Source: Cellulomonas fimi (lineage in GTDB: Bacteria; Actinomycetota; Actinomycetes; Actinomycetales; Cellulomonadaceae). Taken from it: a stretch of DNA of 38,042 bases. The DNA lies in NCBI RefSeq assembly GCF_012952065.1, contig NZ_JABCJJ010000026.1, positions 1 to 38,042 of the forward strand, given 5' to 3'. Positions 24,302-32,688 of this stretch are shown here, one piece after another. Position 1 is the first letter of the stretch. The number at the start of each line of letters is the position of its first letter. The notes beneath the pieces were generated by a model. That model did no database searches and was not told the origin of the DNA. It saw only the letters and a program-made list of their open reading frames with translations. The translations under genes and the position numbers were made by a program.

Positions 24302-25087
24302 TCAGACCCCGAGCGCGGCGCGCAGCTCGTCGAGCCCGTGCACGACGACCACGCCGGCCGCCGCCACCTCGGCCACCTCGGCGTCGTCGACCGCGTGGCG
24401 GCGCGCACCCGGACGGTCGAGCCAGACCCCGACGAGCCCGGCCGCGCGCGCCGCACGCGCGTCGAAGTCCAGCTCGTCGCCGACGTAGGCCGTGCGCGCG
24501 GGCTCGGTCCCGAGCCGGCGGCACGCCTCGGCGAAGACCCGGGCGTCGGGCTTGCCGAAGCCGAGCGTGTCGACCCCCACGAGCATCGGGACCGACCCGG
24601 CGAGCCCCACGCGCTCGAGCTTGAGCGACTGGTACGCCACCGAGGCGTTCGACAGAGCGCCCACCGCCACGCCGGCGGCCAGCAGGTCCTTGACCACCTG
24701 CGCGGCGTCGTCGTGCGCCGCCCAGGCGTCGCGGAAGCCCGCCTCGAAGACCTCGTCCCAGACCGCGAAGCCGTCGGCGTCCAGCGGCGCACCGCCGAAG
24801 ACCTCCTGGAGCTCGGCCGCGCGTGCCATCCGTTGCGCGCGGTACCCGAGCGCCCCGCTCGTGTAGCTCCGGTAGTAGCCCGTCGGGTCCGCGCGCCAGT
24901 GCGCCAGCACCTCGGCGTGCTGGTCGACCGTCAGGTGCGGCAGGTACGTCGCGCAGGTGGCGGCCAGCGCCGCGGCGAACGCCGCCCGCGTGTCCACGAG
25001 CGTGTCGTCGATGTCGAACAGCACGCCGTCGACCAGGCCGTCGACCCGGGGCACGACGGCGCCGCCCGCGGCCACCGTCCCGGTCAC
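24302..25087 (-). CDS. HAD-superfamily hydrolase
   Basis: A 261-aa phosphatase-like protein. HAD motif I DIDDTLVD has nucleophile D25 and general acid D27; motif II is in GALSNAS, the motif III lysine in FGKPDARVF and motif IV in [12 protein letters not shown]. An alpha-helical cap lies between motifs I and II (residues about 35-120). The substrate is unknown. The ATG overlaps the gltX stop (ATGA), so it is translationally coupled to gltX. Confidence 0.93.
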   Translation of the reverse strand: MTGTVAAGGAVVPRVDGLVDGVLFDIDDTLVDTRAAFAAALAATCATYLPHLTVDQHAEVLAHWRADPTGYYRSYTSGALGYRAQRMARAAELQEVFGGAPLDADGFAVWDEVFEAGFRDAWAAHDDAAQVVKDLLAAGVAVGALSNASVAYQSLKLERVGLAGSVPMLVGVDTLGFGKPDARVFAEACRRLGTEPARTAYVGDELDFDARAARAAGLVGVWLDRPGARRHAVDDAEVAEVAAAGVVVVHGLDELRAALGV

Positions 25088-26625
25088 CGCAGCGTCGCCC
25101 GCAGCGCCCGCACCCGCGTGAGCGAGCTCTCCTTGCCGAGGATCTCCATGGACTCGAACAGCGGGGGCGAGACACGCCGGCCGCTGACGGCCGTCCGCAG
25201 AGGCGCGAACGCGAACCGCGGCTTGATGCCCAGGCCCTCGACGATCGCCTCCTTGAGCGCCTCCTGGACCGGCTCCGCCGTGAAGTCCGCGGCCGAGATC
25301 CGATCGAGCGCCGCCAGCGCGGCGTCGAGCACGGCGCCGGCCTCGTCCCGCAGCGCCCCGACCGCCTCGGGCTCGAGCGTGACGGCGTCGTCGGCCACGA
25401 AGAGGAAGCCCAGCATCCCGGGCGCCTCGCCCAGCAGCGTCATCCGCTCCTGCACCAGGGGCGCGCCCGCGTCCAGCAGAGCCCGGTGCTCCGGACGCAG
25501 GTCGGCGTACGAGTCGGCCGCGACGAGGCCCGCCGCGTGGAGGTACGGCACGAGCCGGTTCCGGAAGTCCTCGGGCGCGAGCAGCCGCACGTGGGCGGCG
25601 TTGATGGCCTCCGCCTTCTTGAGGTCGAACCGCGCGGGATTCGGGTTGACGTCGACGATGTCGAACGCCGCCACGAGCTCGTCGACCGAGAAGATGTCGC
25701 GATCGGGCCCGATCCCCCAGCCGAGCAGGGCCAGGTAGTTGAGCAGCCCCTCGGGCAGGAACCCGCGCTCGCGGTGCAGGAAGAGGTTCGACTCCGGGTC
25801 CCGCTTCGAGAGCTTCTTGTTGCCCTCCCCCATCACGTACGGCAGGTGCCCGAACTGCGGCATCACCTCGGCGATCCCCAGCTCGAGCAGTGCGCGGTAG
25901 AGCGCCACCTGCCGCGGGGTCGACGAGAGCAGGTCCTCGCCGCGCAGCACGTGCGTGATGCCCATGAGCGCGTCGTCGATCGGGTTGACCAGCGTGTACA
26001 GCGGCTGGCCGTTGGCCCGAACGATCGCGTAGTCGGGAACGGAACCCGCCTTGAAGGTGACCTCGCCCCGCACGAGGTCCGTGAACGACACGTCGTCGTC
26101 GGGCATGCGCAGCCGCAGCACCGGCTCGCGGCCCTCGGCGCGGAACGCCGCCTTCTGCGCGTCGGTGAGGTCGCGGTCGTGGCCGTCGTACCCGCGCTTC
26201 GGGTCACGGCCGGCGGCACGGTGCCGGGCCTCGATCTCCTCCGGGCTGGAGAACGACTCGTACGCGTAGCCGCCCTCGACCAGCCGGGCGACGACGTCGC
26301 GGTACAGGTCCATGCGCTCGGACTGCCGGTACGGCTCGTGCGGGCCCCCGACCTCGACGCCCTCGTCCCAGTCGAGGCCCAGCCAGCGCAGCGCGTCGAG
26401 CAGCTGGAGGTAGCTCTCCTGGCTGTCGCGGGCCGCGTCGGTGTCCTCGATCCGGAACACGAACGTCCCGCCGACGTGCCGCGCGTACGCCCAGTTGAAC
26501 AGCGCCGTCCGGATCAGCCCCACGTGCGGCGTCCCGGTCGGCGAGGGGCAGAACCTGACCCGCACGGCGGGGACGGCGGCGTCGGTCGAGGTGCTGTCGG
26601 AGGACGAGAGCGCGGTGTCGGTCAC
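25084..26625 (-). CDS. gltX: Glutamyl-tRNA synthetase
   Basis: A 513-aa class I synthetase. The HIGH motif reads HVGL in [12 protein letters not shown] (34-37), followed by [31 protein letters not shown] and the KLSKR loop (GNKKLSKRD). The C-terminal helical anticodon-binding part ends at RALRATLR. It probably charges both tRNA-Glu and tRNA-Gln (non-discriminating), as in most actinobacteria; that is known of the group, not visible here. The GTG start lies 7 nt after TAGGCT. It follows the FAH-family gene by 54 nt, an order also found in mycobacteria. Confidence 0.97.
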   Translation of the reverse strand: MTDTALSSSDSTSTDAAVPAVRVRFCPSPTGTPHVGLIRTALFNWAYARHVGGTFVFRIEDTDAARDSQESYLQLLDALRWLGLDWDEGVEVGGPHEPYRQSERMDLYRDVVARLVEGGYAYESFSSPEEIEARHRAAGRDPKRGYDGHDRDLTDAQKAAFRAEGREPVLRLRMPDDDVSFTDLVRGEVTFKAGSVPDYAIVRANGQPLYTLVNPIDDALMGITHVLRGEDLLSSTPRQVALYRALLELGIAEVMPQFGHLPYVMGEGNKKLSKRDPESNLFLHRERGFLPEGLLNYLALLGWGIGPDRDIFSVDELVAAFDIVDVNPNPARFDLKKAEAINAAHVRLLAPEDFRNRLVPYLHAAGLVAADSYADLRPEHRALLDAGAPLVQERMTLLGEAPGMLGFLFVADDAVTLEPEAVGALRDEAGAVLDAALAALDRISAADFTAEPVQEALKEAIVEGLGIKPRFAFAPLRTAVSGRRVSPPLFESMEILGKESSLTRVRALRATLR

Positions 26626-26632
26626 GCGCCCC

Positions 26633-26638
26633 AGCCTA
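26633..26638 (-). promoter_or_regulatory. -10 box (TAGGCT), leaderless type, for gltX
   Basis: TAGGCT on the minus strand, 7 nt before the gltX GTG at 26625, in the 54-nt gap after the FAH-family gene. Confidence 0.5.
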
Positions 26639-26679
26639 GTGAGGCGGGCCGGCCGGGCTGCGGCCGCCCCAGGACCGGC

Positions 26680-27462
26680 TCAGTCCCGCCGCACGACCGG
26701 GTTGCGCAGCACGCCGATGTCCTCGATCTCGACCTCGACGACGTCCCGGTCCACGATCGGGCCGACGCCGGCCGGAGTCCCGGTGAGGATCACGTCGCCG
26801 GGCAGCAGCGTGAACGCCTCGGAGATGTACGAGACGAGGAAGGGGATGTCGAAGATCAGTGCCGACGTCCGCGCGTCCTGCCGCGTCTCGCCGTTGACGC
26901 GCGCCCGGATCCCGAGGTCGTCCGTGTCGAGGTCGGTGACGATCCAGGGGCCGATCGGGCACGAGGTGTCGAACCCCTTGGCGCGCGCCCACTGGTCCTC
27001 CGCACGCTGCACGTCGCGGGCCGTCACGTCGTTCGCGGCCGTGAAGCCGAACACCCGCTCGAGCGCGTGCTCGGGCGACACGTTGCGGGTGACCTTGCCG
27101 ATCACGACCGCGAGCTCCGCCTCGTGGTGGATCTCCTCGGACCACGGAGGCAGCACGATGAGGTCGTCCGGCCCGATGACCGAGGTGTTGGGCTTGAAGA
27201 ACAGCACCGGCGAGACCGGGACCTCGTTGCCCATCTCGGCGGCGTGCGCGGCGTAGTTCCGTCCGACGGCGACGATCTTCGACCGGGGGATCACGGGCGC
27301 GAGCAGCCGGACGGCGTCCGTGAGCGGGATCCGCTCCCCCGTCGGCTGGACGGGGGTGTAGATCGGGTCGCCGGTGAGGACGACGAGCTCCTCGGCCCCC
27401 TCCTCGCCGTCGACGAGGGCGTAGCGAGGGTCGTCCCCGGTCGTGAACCTGGCGATGCGCAT
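26680..27462 (-). CDS. Fumarylacetoacetate hydrolase family protein
   Basis: A 260-aa protein of the FAH fold (C-C bond hydrolases and decarboxylases acting on 2-oxo/2-hydroxy acids). Landmarks: KIVAVGRNYAAHAAEMGN, PVLFFKPNTSVIGP, IHHEAELAVVIGK (metal-binding acids), GFTAANDVTARDVQ, and GDVILTGTPAGVGP. The ATG at 27462 (MRIARF) is the typical start. The exact substrate is unknown. This gene sits before gltX in many actinobacteria, but a functional tie to glutamylation is not established. It has the clearest leaderless promoter in the window. Confidence 0.94.
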   Translation of the reverse strand: MRIARFTTGDDPRYALVDGEEGAEELVVLTGDPIYTPVQPTGERIPLTDAVRLLAPVIPRSKIVAVGRNYAAHAAEMGNEVPVSPVLFFKPNTSVIGPDDLIVLPPWSEEIHHEAELAVVIGKVTRNVSPEHALERVFGFTAANDVTARDVQRAEDQWARAKGFDTSCPIGPWIVTDLDTDDLGIRARVNGETRQDARTSALIFDIPFLVSYISEAFTLLPGDVILTGTPAGVGPIVDRDVVEVEIEDIGVLRNPVVRRD

Positions 27463-27469
27463 GCCGACA

Positions 27470-27498
27470 ACCCTAGAGGCGTCGCCACCGTCCGTCAG
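27470..27498 (-). promoter_or_regulatory. Promoter (CTGACG-N17-TAGGGT) of the FAH-family gene
   Basis: On the minus strand, CTGACG at 27493-27498, a 17-nt spacer and TAGGGT at 27470-27475, ending 7 nt before the ATG. The -35 box overlaps the stop codon of the upstream methyltransferase. Confidence 0.55.
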
Positions 27499-28307
27499 AC
27501 GCGCGCCAGCACCTCGCCGTGCAGCACCGCGAACCAGCCGTCCTCGTTCTGGCCCCACGTCCGCCAGGCGTCGGCCAGGTGCTCGAGCGCGACGTCGTCG
27601 GCCAGCTTGTGCGCCATCGCCTGGGCGGCGAAGTTGGACGACGTCGAGCGCTCGGCCCACAGGTCCGCCCACCACGTGCGGTCCTCGGGCGTGGCGTAGC
27701 ACCAGACGCCCGCGCTCGGGACGATCCCCGCGGGGTCGTACCCGGCGTCGCGCACCCAGGACAGCAGGCGGCGGCCCGCGTCGGCCTCGGCGCCGTTCGC
27801 GGTCGTGACCTCGTGGTAGAGCTCGCGCCACTCGTCGAGGCCCTCCGACGGCGGGTACCAGGTCATCGCGGCGTAGTCGGCGTCGCGCACGGCCACGAGG
27901 CCGCCGGGCTTCGTCACGCGCTTGAGCTCGCGCAGGGCCGCGACGGGGTCCGTCAGGTGCTGGAGCACCTGGTGCGCGTGCGTGACGTCGAAGGTCGCGT
28001 CCCCGTAGGGCAGGGCGTAGACGTCGCCGACCTCGAACGTGGTGTTCGTGACGCCGGCGGCCTCCGCCGTCTCGCGCGCCATCCGGATGACCTTCTCCGA
28101 CCGGTCGAGCCCGACCACCTCGCCCGGGGTGATCCGCGCGGCGAGGTCGACCGTGATGGTGCCCGGGCCGCACCCGACGTCGAGCAGGCGCTGACCGGGG
28201 ACGAGGGCGGGCAGCAGGTACCCCGCGGAGTTCTCCGCGGTGCGCCAACGGTGCGACCGCATGACGCTCTCCTGATGCCCGTGCGTGTACTGATCGAGGC
28301 TGCTCAC
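27495..28307 (-). CDS. SAM-dependent methyltransferase, UbiE/COQ5-like
   Basis: A 270-aa methyltransferase starting SSLDQYTHGHQESVMRSH. SAM motif I is RLLDVGCGPGTITVDLA, the acidic motif EVVGLDRSEKVI, then QVLQHLTDPVAALREL and VTKPGGLVAVRDAD. This N-terminus (DQYTHGHQESV) is typical of a group in actinobacteria and fungi with unassigned small-molecule substrates. The GTG at 28307 is chosen by this homology. It lies 32 nt upstream of the FAH-family gene and 95 nt downstream of the DinB-like gene. Confidence 0.92.
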   Translation of the reverse strand: MSSLDQYTHGHQESVMRSHRWRTAENSAGYLLPALVPGQRLLDVGCGPGTITVDLAARITPGEVVGLDRSEKVIRMARETAEAAGVTNTTFEVGDVYALPYGDATFDVTHAHQVLQHLTDPVAALRELKRVTKPGGLVAVRDADYAAMTWYPPSEGLDEWRELYHEVTTANGAEADAGRRLLSWVRDAGYDPAGIVPSAGVWCYATPEDRTWWADLWAERSTSSNFAAQAMAHKLADDVALEHLADAWRTWGQNEDGWFAVLHGEVLARV

Positions 28308-28402
28308 GCGTCCAGTAGGCAGGGTCGGGGCTCCGGGTTTCAAGTCTTGGACCTTACTGTCTCGTATCACGGGACGTTCTGGCGTGACCGTGTCGCGGCC
28401 GT

Positions 28403-29221
28403 TCAGGGCGCGTCCGGGTGCTCGTTGGGTCGCGGGATCCCTGCCGGCCACGGGCCGAGCACGGGCAGCTCGCCGTGCTCGGCGGCCTCGACGCGGCCCT
28501 GTAGCTCGCGTCCCGCGAGCCACGCGACCAGGTCGGCCCGCCTGCCCCGCACGACGGTCGGCCGCCCGGACCCGAGCTCGCGCACCCAGGCCTCGTCGTC
28601 GGCGTCGAGCACGAGCCGGGTGCCGACCGGCACGCGCTCGGCGAGGAACACCGTGAGGTGGTCGCACAGCGCGCGGCTCCAGTCCTCACTGCCGACCCCC
28701 AGCTCGAGGTCCACGGCGTGGATCGAGCACTCACGCCACCACGCGAGCGCCACGTCCCTGACGTCAGCGTCGCGGAACCGCACCCGTCGGACCCAGTCCT
28801 GGGGCGCGAGCCGTCCGAGCACACCGTCGATCCGCTCGACGGTCCGGCGCACCGCCCGCACGTGCTCACGCGCGGGGAGCCCGGCGCCCGCATCGACCGC
28901 CGCGTCGCGCGCCGGCTGGCCGCCGTCGTAGAGGTCGACGAGCTCGTCGCGCAGCGCGTGCTCGATCTGGCGCGCGAGCGCCGCGCCCACCCCCACGAGG
29001 TGCGCCAGCACGTGGCCCCGGGTCCAGCCGGGGAGAGCCGAGGGCGCGGCGACCTGAGCATCCGTGAGCGGTTCCATCGCTCCCCCGAGCTGCTGCTCGC
29101 TGCGCGCGATCGCGGCGACGAGCTCGCCCGCCGTCGGGCCCGGCGCCCCCGTCACGGCCTGCCCTGCTCGCGCCCGCGACGGGTCGACCGACGTCGGGAC
29201 CGGACCCTGCTGGCTGCTCAT
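28403..29221 (-). CDS. DinB-like / maleylpyruvate isomerase N-terminal-domain protein
   Basis: A 272-aa protein with the four-helix DinB/MDMPI fold: ELVAAIARSEQQLGGAMEPL, then GWTRGHVLAHLVG with a metal-binding His, and CSIHAVDLELG with a second His. The C-terminal part (from about DHLTVFLAERVPVGT) resembles the SCP2-like domain seen in mycothiol-dependent maleylpyruvate isomerases and TIGR03083 proteins. Mycothiol dependence and the substrate are inferred from the family. The ATG at 29221 is the family start. It is divergent from the 304-aa gene. Confidence 0.87.
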   Translation of the reverse strand: MSSQQGPVPTSVDPSRARAGQAVTGAPGPTAGELVAAIARSEQQLGGAMEPLTDAQVAAPSALPGWTRGHVLAHLVGVGAALARQIEHALRDELVDLYDGGQPARDAAVDAGAGLPAREHVRAVRRTVERIDGVLGRLAPQDWVRRVRFRDADVRDVALAWWRECSIHAVDLELGVGSEDWSRALCDHLTVFLAERVPVGTRLVLDADDEAWVRELGSGRPTVVRGRRADLVAWLAGRELQGRVEAAEHGELPVLGPWPAGIPRPNEHPDAP

Positions 29222-29293
29222 CGACCACTCCCGCCCTCGAGGACCGTCCGTCGTGCCGGCCCCCCTCCCGCCGACCGACCCTACGACGCGACC

Positions 29294-29299
29294 TACGCT
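29294..29299 (+). promoter_or_regulatory. -10 box (TACGCT), leaderless type, for the 304-aa gene
   Basis: TACGCT exactly 6 nt before the ATG at 29306, with no Shine-Dalgarno. Confidence 0.5.
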
Positions 29300-29305
29300 G
29301 GGCGC

Positions 29306-30220
29306 ATGACAGGTGCCGGGACCGGCGTGCGCGCCGGGGTCGTCGTGCTGTCCGCCGAGCGGTGGCTCCCGTTGTCGGTCGCCCACGCAGCCCGCGCCGA
29401 CTCGATGACCGCAGGGCACCGCGAGCGCCGCAGCGCCGACGTCGCGCACCCGATCGACGACTTCCTGTACGACTACTACGGCGTCAAGCCGGGCCTGCTG
29501 CGGCGCTGGCACCCCGGCGGCGGCGTCGTCCTCGCGGGCTCGCGCGACGACCTCGCGACGCACGCCGCGTGGCGCTGGTACCGCACGGCCGCCGACGGCG
29601 TCGGGCTCGACGTCACCGCGTTCCTCGCCGACCGCGGTGACACGGTGCGCTACGTCGCCGCCCTGCTCGCGGCGACGGCCTCGCGCTCCGCGCAGACGGG
29701 CTGCCTGGGTCTCCACGAGTGGGCGATGGTCTACCGCCAGGACGACGCCCGTCGCCGCCACAGCCTGCCGCTGCGCCCCGGGCGCGCGGGGACGGACGCC
29801 GTCGTCGAGGCCCACCGGCTGCGGTGCAGCCACTTCGACGCGTTCCGCTTCTTCACGCTCGACGCCGTGGGACGCAACCGCGTGCCGCTGACGCGGGAGA
29901 GCCAGGTCGCGCACGAGCAGCCGGGCTGCCTGCACGCGAACATGGATCTCACGAAGTGGGCCCTCAAGCTGGGACCCGCCGTGCCGGGCGACCTGCTGCT
30001 CGACTGCGTCGAGCTGGCGCGCGAGATCCGGACGCTCGACATGCAGGCGTCGCCCTACGACGTGTCCTCGCTGGGCGAGCCGGCGGTGGCGATCGAGACC
30101 TCGGCGGGCAAGGCCGAGTACGTCGCGCGCCAACGCGGGTTCGCCGAGCGTGCTGCTGGGCTGCGCACGCGGCTGCTGACGGTCTGCGCCGCCCTCACGT
30201 CGTCAGAAGTTCATCCTTGA
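29306..30220 (+). CDS. Conserved actinobacterial protein, often labelled 3-methyladenine DNA glycosylase
   Basis: A 304-aa soluble protein. Recognisable family stretches are AHPIDDFLYDYYGVKPGLL, RRWHPGGGVVL, CLGLHEWAMVYR, CSHFDAFRFFT, and HANMDLTKWALKLGP. Databases often name this family 3-methyladenine DNA glycosylase, but I see neither the helix-hairpin-helix motif nor the AlkA/Tag/AAG signatures, so that function is doubtful. The many conserved His, Asp and Trp residues suggest an enzyme. It is divergent from the DinB-like gene and appears leaderless. Confidence 0.85.
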   Translation: MTGAGTGVRAGVVVLSAERWLPLSVAHAARADSMTAGHRERRSADVAHPIDDFLYDYYGVKPGLLRRWHPGGGVVLAGSRDDLATHAAWRWYRTAADGVGLDVTAFLADRGDTVRYVAALLAATASRSAQTGCLGLHEWAMVYRQDDARRRHSLPLRPGRAGTDAVVEAHRLRCSHFDAFRFFTLDAVGRNRVPLTRESQVAHEQPGCLHANMDLTKWALKLGPAVPGDLLLDCVELAREIRTLDMQASPYDVSSLGEPAVAIETSAGKAEYVARQRGFAERAAGLRTRLLTVCAALTSSEVHP

Positions 30221-30284
30221 CGTCACGCGCCGGCCATGTTTGCGAACCACGATAAGGTGCATCGACAACCACCAGGGGGCAGAC

Positions 30285-30380
30285 ATGGACACGACCACCA
30301 GCGACGACCAGCAGACGACCGACGAGCTCGACGTGAGCCTGTACACGAGCGTGAGCAACCCGCGCCGCGTGCGGATCTGA
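30285..30380 (+). CDS. Candidate 31-aa small protein
   Basis: The ATG is preceded by AGGGGG about 6 nt upstream, one of the best ribosome binding sites here. It encodes MDTTTSDDQQTTDELDVSL and a tail YTSVSNPRRVRI, then TGA. Every codon after the start ends in G or C, as in real genes here, although random GC-rich sequence often does too. The layout is an acidic Thr/Asp-rich N-terminus, ELDV, then a basic C-terminus. It could be a peptide precursor, a leader peptide or chance. No peptide-modifying enzyme is nearby. Its end abuts the 3' end of the PPK2 pseudogene on the other strand. Confidence 0.45.
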   Translation: MDTTTSDDQQTTDELDVSLYTSVSNPRRVRI

Positions 30381-30384
30381 GCCA

Positions 30385-30826
30385 GAGGTCCTTCTCCGGG
30401 TCGCCGTTCGGGCAGCTCGACCTTCCCCCGTGGCACGTCCTCGTACGGGATGGTCGAGAGTGGAGCAGTCCTCCCAGCGGTGGATCGACTCGAGGCCCAT
30501 CGGGCTCAGCTTCCACTGCCGCACCGGGTCGCCGAGCCGTGACCTGAACCGCCGCAGCTGCTCGGCGTCGGACACCGAGCACCAGTACTTGCGCAGCAGG
30601 ATCCCGTCCTCGATCAGCATCTGCTCGAAGATCGGGGTCTGGCGCATGAACCGCGTGTACTCCTGCGGGGTGCAGAAGCCCATGACGCGCTCGACGCCGG
30701 ACAAGGCCGCGATCCGCGCGACGCGGCGCGTCCACTGCTGGACCTTGACGAGCTCCGCCTCGTACACGCCGTGCGGGATGTTGGGACCACGCCTGCCCGC
30801 GTCGGCCCGCTTCTTCTTCCCTTGGG
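30385..30826 (-). pseudogene. Degraded polyphosphate kinase 2 (PPK2) gene
   Basis: Segments of a PPK2 protein occur in order, but large pieces are missing: KKKRADAGRRGPNIPH, YEAEL and VKVQQWT, then RVARIAAL, then GVERVMGFCTPQEYTRF and WKLSPMGLESIHRWED, and finally, in another frame, LSTIPYEDVPRGKVELPER. Both nucleotide-binding regions (the GRDAAGKGG-type Walker A and the DRSWYNRAG-type Walker B) are absent. The first deletions keep the frame; the last, near 30465, shifts it. An intact family member has about 250-300 residues. The product could not be a kinase. Confidence 0.85.
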
Positions 30827-30863
30827 ACGGGACGCTAGCGCCGGGCCCGACGGCGCGCCCGTG

Positions 30864-31853
30864 CTATGCGGCGGCGCTCTCCATCGCCTCGGCCAGCAGC
30901 GTGACGGAGCGGAGCCGGCCGGCAGCCGTGGGCGCCTGGTGGGCGACGATCAGCTCGTCGGCGTCGGCGTGCCCGAAGAACCGCGTGACGTAGTCGCGGA
31001 CGTCGTCCCGGGTGCCGACCGCGGAGTACGCGAGCATCTGGTCGACCTGCTGGCCGGCCGGGGAGGCCAGCAGCGCCTCGACCTGCGCCTCGTCGAGGTC
31101 ACGGCCGCGCCCGAACAGCCCGACGGCGCGGATGCGGCGGATGCCCTCGAGCTGCTCCCCCGCCTCCTCCACCGTGTCGGCCGCGATCACGTTGACCCCC
31201 GCGATGACGTGTGGACGGTCGAGCTGCTCGGACGGTTGGAACTCGCTGCGGTACGCCGCGACCGCGGCCTCGAGCGCCTGCGGCGCGAAGTGGGACGCGA
31301 ACGCGTAGGGCAGCCCGAGCGCCGCGGCGAGCCTGGCCCCGAACAGCGAGGACCCGAGGATGTAGAGCGGCACGCGAGCCCCCTTCCCGGGGACAGCGTC
31401 GACCCCCGGGACGCGCGACTCGCCCGCGAGGTAGGCCTGCAGCTCGAGCACGTCCTGCGGAAAGCTTTCGGCGGACCGAGGGTCCCGTCGGAGCGCGTAC
31501 ATGGTGGCCTGGTCGGAGCCCGGCGCGCGGCCCAGGCCCAGGTCGATCCGCCCGGGGTGGATCGCGTCGAGCGTGCCGAACTGCTCCGCGATCGTGAGCG
31601 GCGCGTGGTTCGGCAGCATGACCCCGCCCGCGCCGAGCCGGATGGTGCGGGTGTGCGCGGCGACGTGCGCGATCAGGACGCTCGTCGCCGACGACGCGAT
31701 GCCCGGCATGTTGTGGTGCTCGGCGTACCAGACGCGCTCGTACCCGTGCTCCTCCGCGCGCCGCGCGAGCTCGACGCTCGCGGCGATGCTGTCGCCCGCG
31801 GTCTGGCCCGGACCGATCGGGGCGAGGTCGAGGATGGACAGCGGGATGCGCAT
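30864..31853 (-). CDS. LLM-class flavin-dependent oxidoreductase (luciferase-like)
   Basis: A 329-aa TIM-barrel protein of the bacterial luciferase superfamily, MsnO8/YhbW type. It begins [20 protein letters not shown] and shows [55 protein letters not shown], and [20 protein letters not shown]. It probably uses FMN; the substrate is unknown. The ATG at 31853 has an AAAGG ribosome binding site 9 nt upstream. It is intact although both flanks are pseudogenes. Confidence 0.94.
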   Translation of the reverse strand: MRIPLSILDLAPIGPGQTAGDSIAASVELARRAEEHGYERVWYAEHHNMPGIASSATSVLIAHVAAHTRTIRLGAGGVMLPNHAPLTIAEQFGTLDAIHPGRIDLGLGRAPGSDQATMYALRRDPRSAESFPQDVLELQAYLAGESRVPGVDAVPGKGARVPLYILGSSLFGARLAAALGLPYAFASHFAPQALEAAVAAYRSEFQPSEQLDRPHVIAGVNVIAADTVEEAGEQLEGIRRIRAVGLFGRGRDLDEAQVEALLASPAGQQVDQMLAYSAVGTRDDVRDYVTRFFGHADADELIVAHQAPTAAGRLRSVTLLAEAMESAAA

Positions 31854-31949
31854 GGGTACCGGCCTTTCGGGTCGTGGAGCTCCTGCGACCCTACGTCGAC
31901 TCCCCGAGCTCACCGGTCGGCGCCCGTCCGACCTCGCACGCAGAGCCCC

Positions 31950-32423
31950 TCAGCCCACGTCGGCGTCATGCACTGTGCGCGCGATCTGCACCCGGTTGAC
32001 CACATCCAGCTTGGTGAACAGATGCCCGACGTGGGTCTTGACCGTCGCGACCCCCAGGTACAGCTCCCGCGCGATGTCCGCGTTGGACAGCCCGCGCCCG
32101 ATCGCGAGCGCGACCTCGCGCTCGCGATCGGTGAGCCGGTCGAGCACCGCCTGCGCGCGGGCCCGGCGTCCGTCGTCTCCCGGCGCCGCGACGGCCGCGA
32201 TGAGCTGCGCCGTCACGCTGGGCGAGAGGATCGGCCGCCCCGCCCCGACGCGGTGCACCGCGTCGACCAGGTCCGCGGGCGGCGAGTCCTTGAGCAGGAA
32301 GCCGGCGGCGCCGTGCCGGAGGGCCGTCAGCGCCATCTCGTCCGTGTCGAAGGTCGTGAGGACGATCACGCGCTCCCGCCTGACCAGCTCGAGCCCCGCC
32401 TCCCCGTCCGCGGCCTCGCCGAC
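31950..32423 (-). pseudogene. Truncated NarL-type response regulator lacking the phosphorylation site
   Basis: The C-terminal half is normal: LKDSPPADLVDAVHRVGAGR, then a LuxR helix-turn-helix (LTDREREVALAIGRGLSNAD, TVKTHVGHLFTKL). The receiver domain is broken twice. The 5' end (DD motif and first helix) is missing because homology starts at VGEAADGEAGLELVRRER. That runs straight into VIVLTTFDTDE near 32369, so the strand with the phospho-acceptor Asp (VLMDVRMPG-type) is gone. The frame stays open to 32471 but is not homologous beyond about 32423, where the S66 peptidase remnant begins on the other strand. Confidence 0.82.
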
Positions 32424-32424
32424 C

Positions 32425-32634
32425 GCCGTCCTGATCGGCCGCACCAGCGCCCCGGGCAACCCGACGCTCACGCAGCACGACGCCGTGCTCGACGCGCTCG
32501 GCGGCCTCGGGATCCCGGTCGTGGCCGACGTCGACTTCGGTCATGTGCCGCCCCAGCTGTCGCTGGTGAACGGCGCGCAGGCGACCGTGACGTGTTCCGC
32601 GAGTGTCCAGGAGATCGAGCAGACGCTCGCCTGA
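32425..32634 (+). pseudogene. 3' remnant of an S66 LD-carboxypeptidase gene
   Basis: About 70 codons ending in TGA match the C-terminus of the S66 LD-carboxypeptidase/MccF family: AVLIGRTSAPGNP, VVADVDFGHVPPQLSLVNGA, with the catalytic-triad His in DFGH. The N-terminal Ser domain and any start are absent. The fragment abuts the truncated 5' side of the response-regulator remnant, so one deletion may have removed the facing 5' ends of two divergent genes. Confidence 0.75.
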
Positions 32635-32688
32635 TGGCAGGTCGCGGTACCACCTCGAACCTGCCGCTCAGCACGGTACAAAGGCGGC

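Noticed and set aside
24823-27699. A 958-codon plus-strand frame opposite gltX and the FAH-family gene
   Set aside because: Antisense open frame caused by high GC; both minus-strand genes are complete and recognisable.
30221-30470. A RiPP biosynthetic cluster around the small ORF
   Set aside because: No radical SAM, lanthionine, YcaO, cyclase or transporter gene is adjacent; the neighbours are a pseudogene and housekeeping-type genes.
30195-30767. A complete 190-aa protein starting at the GTG at 30767
   Set aside because: Its first 100 residues are disjoined PPK2 pieces and the rest is antisense to the small ORF and the 304-aa gene end; PPK2 homology continues in another frame, so it is a pseudogene.
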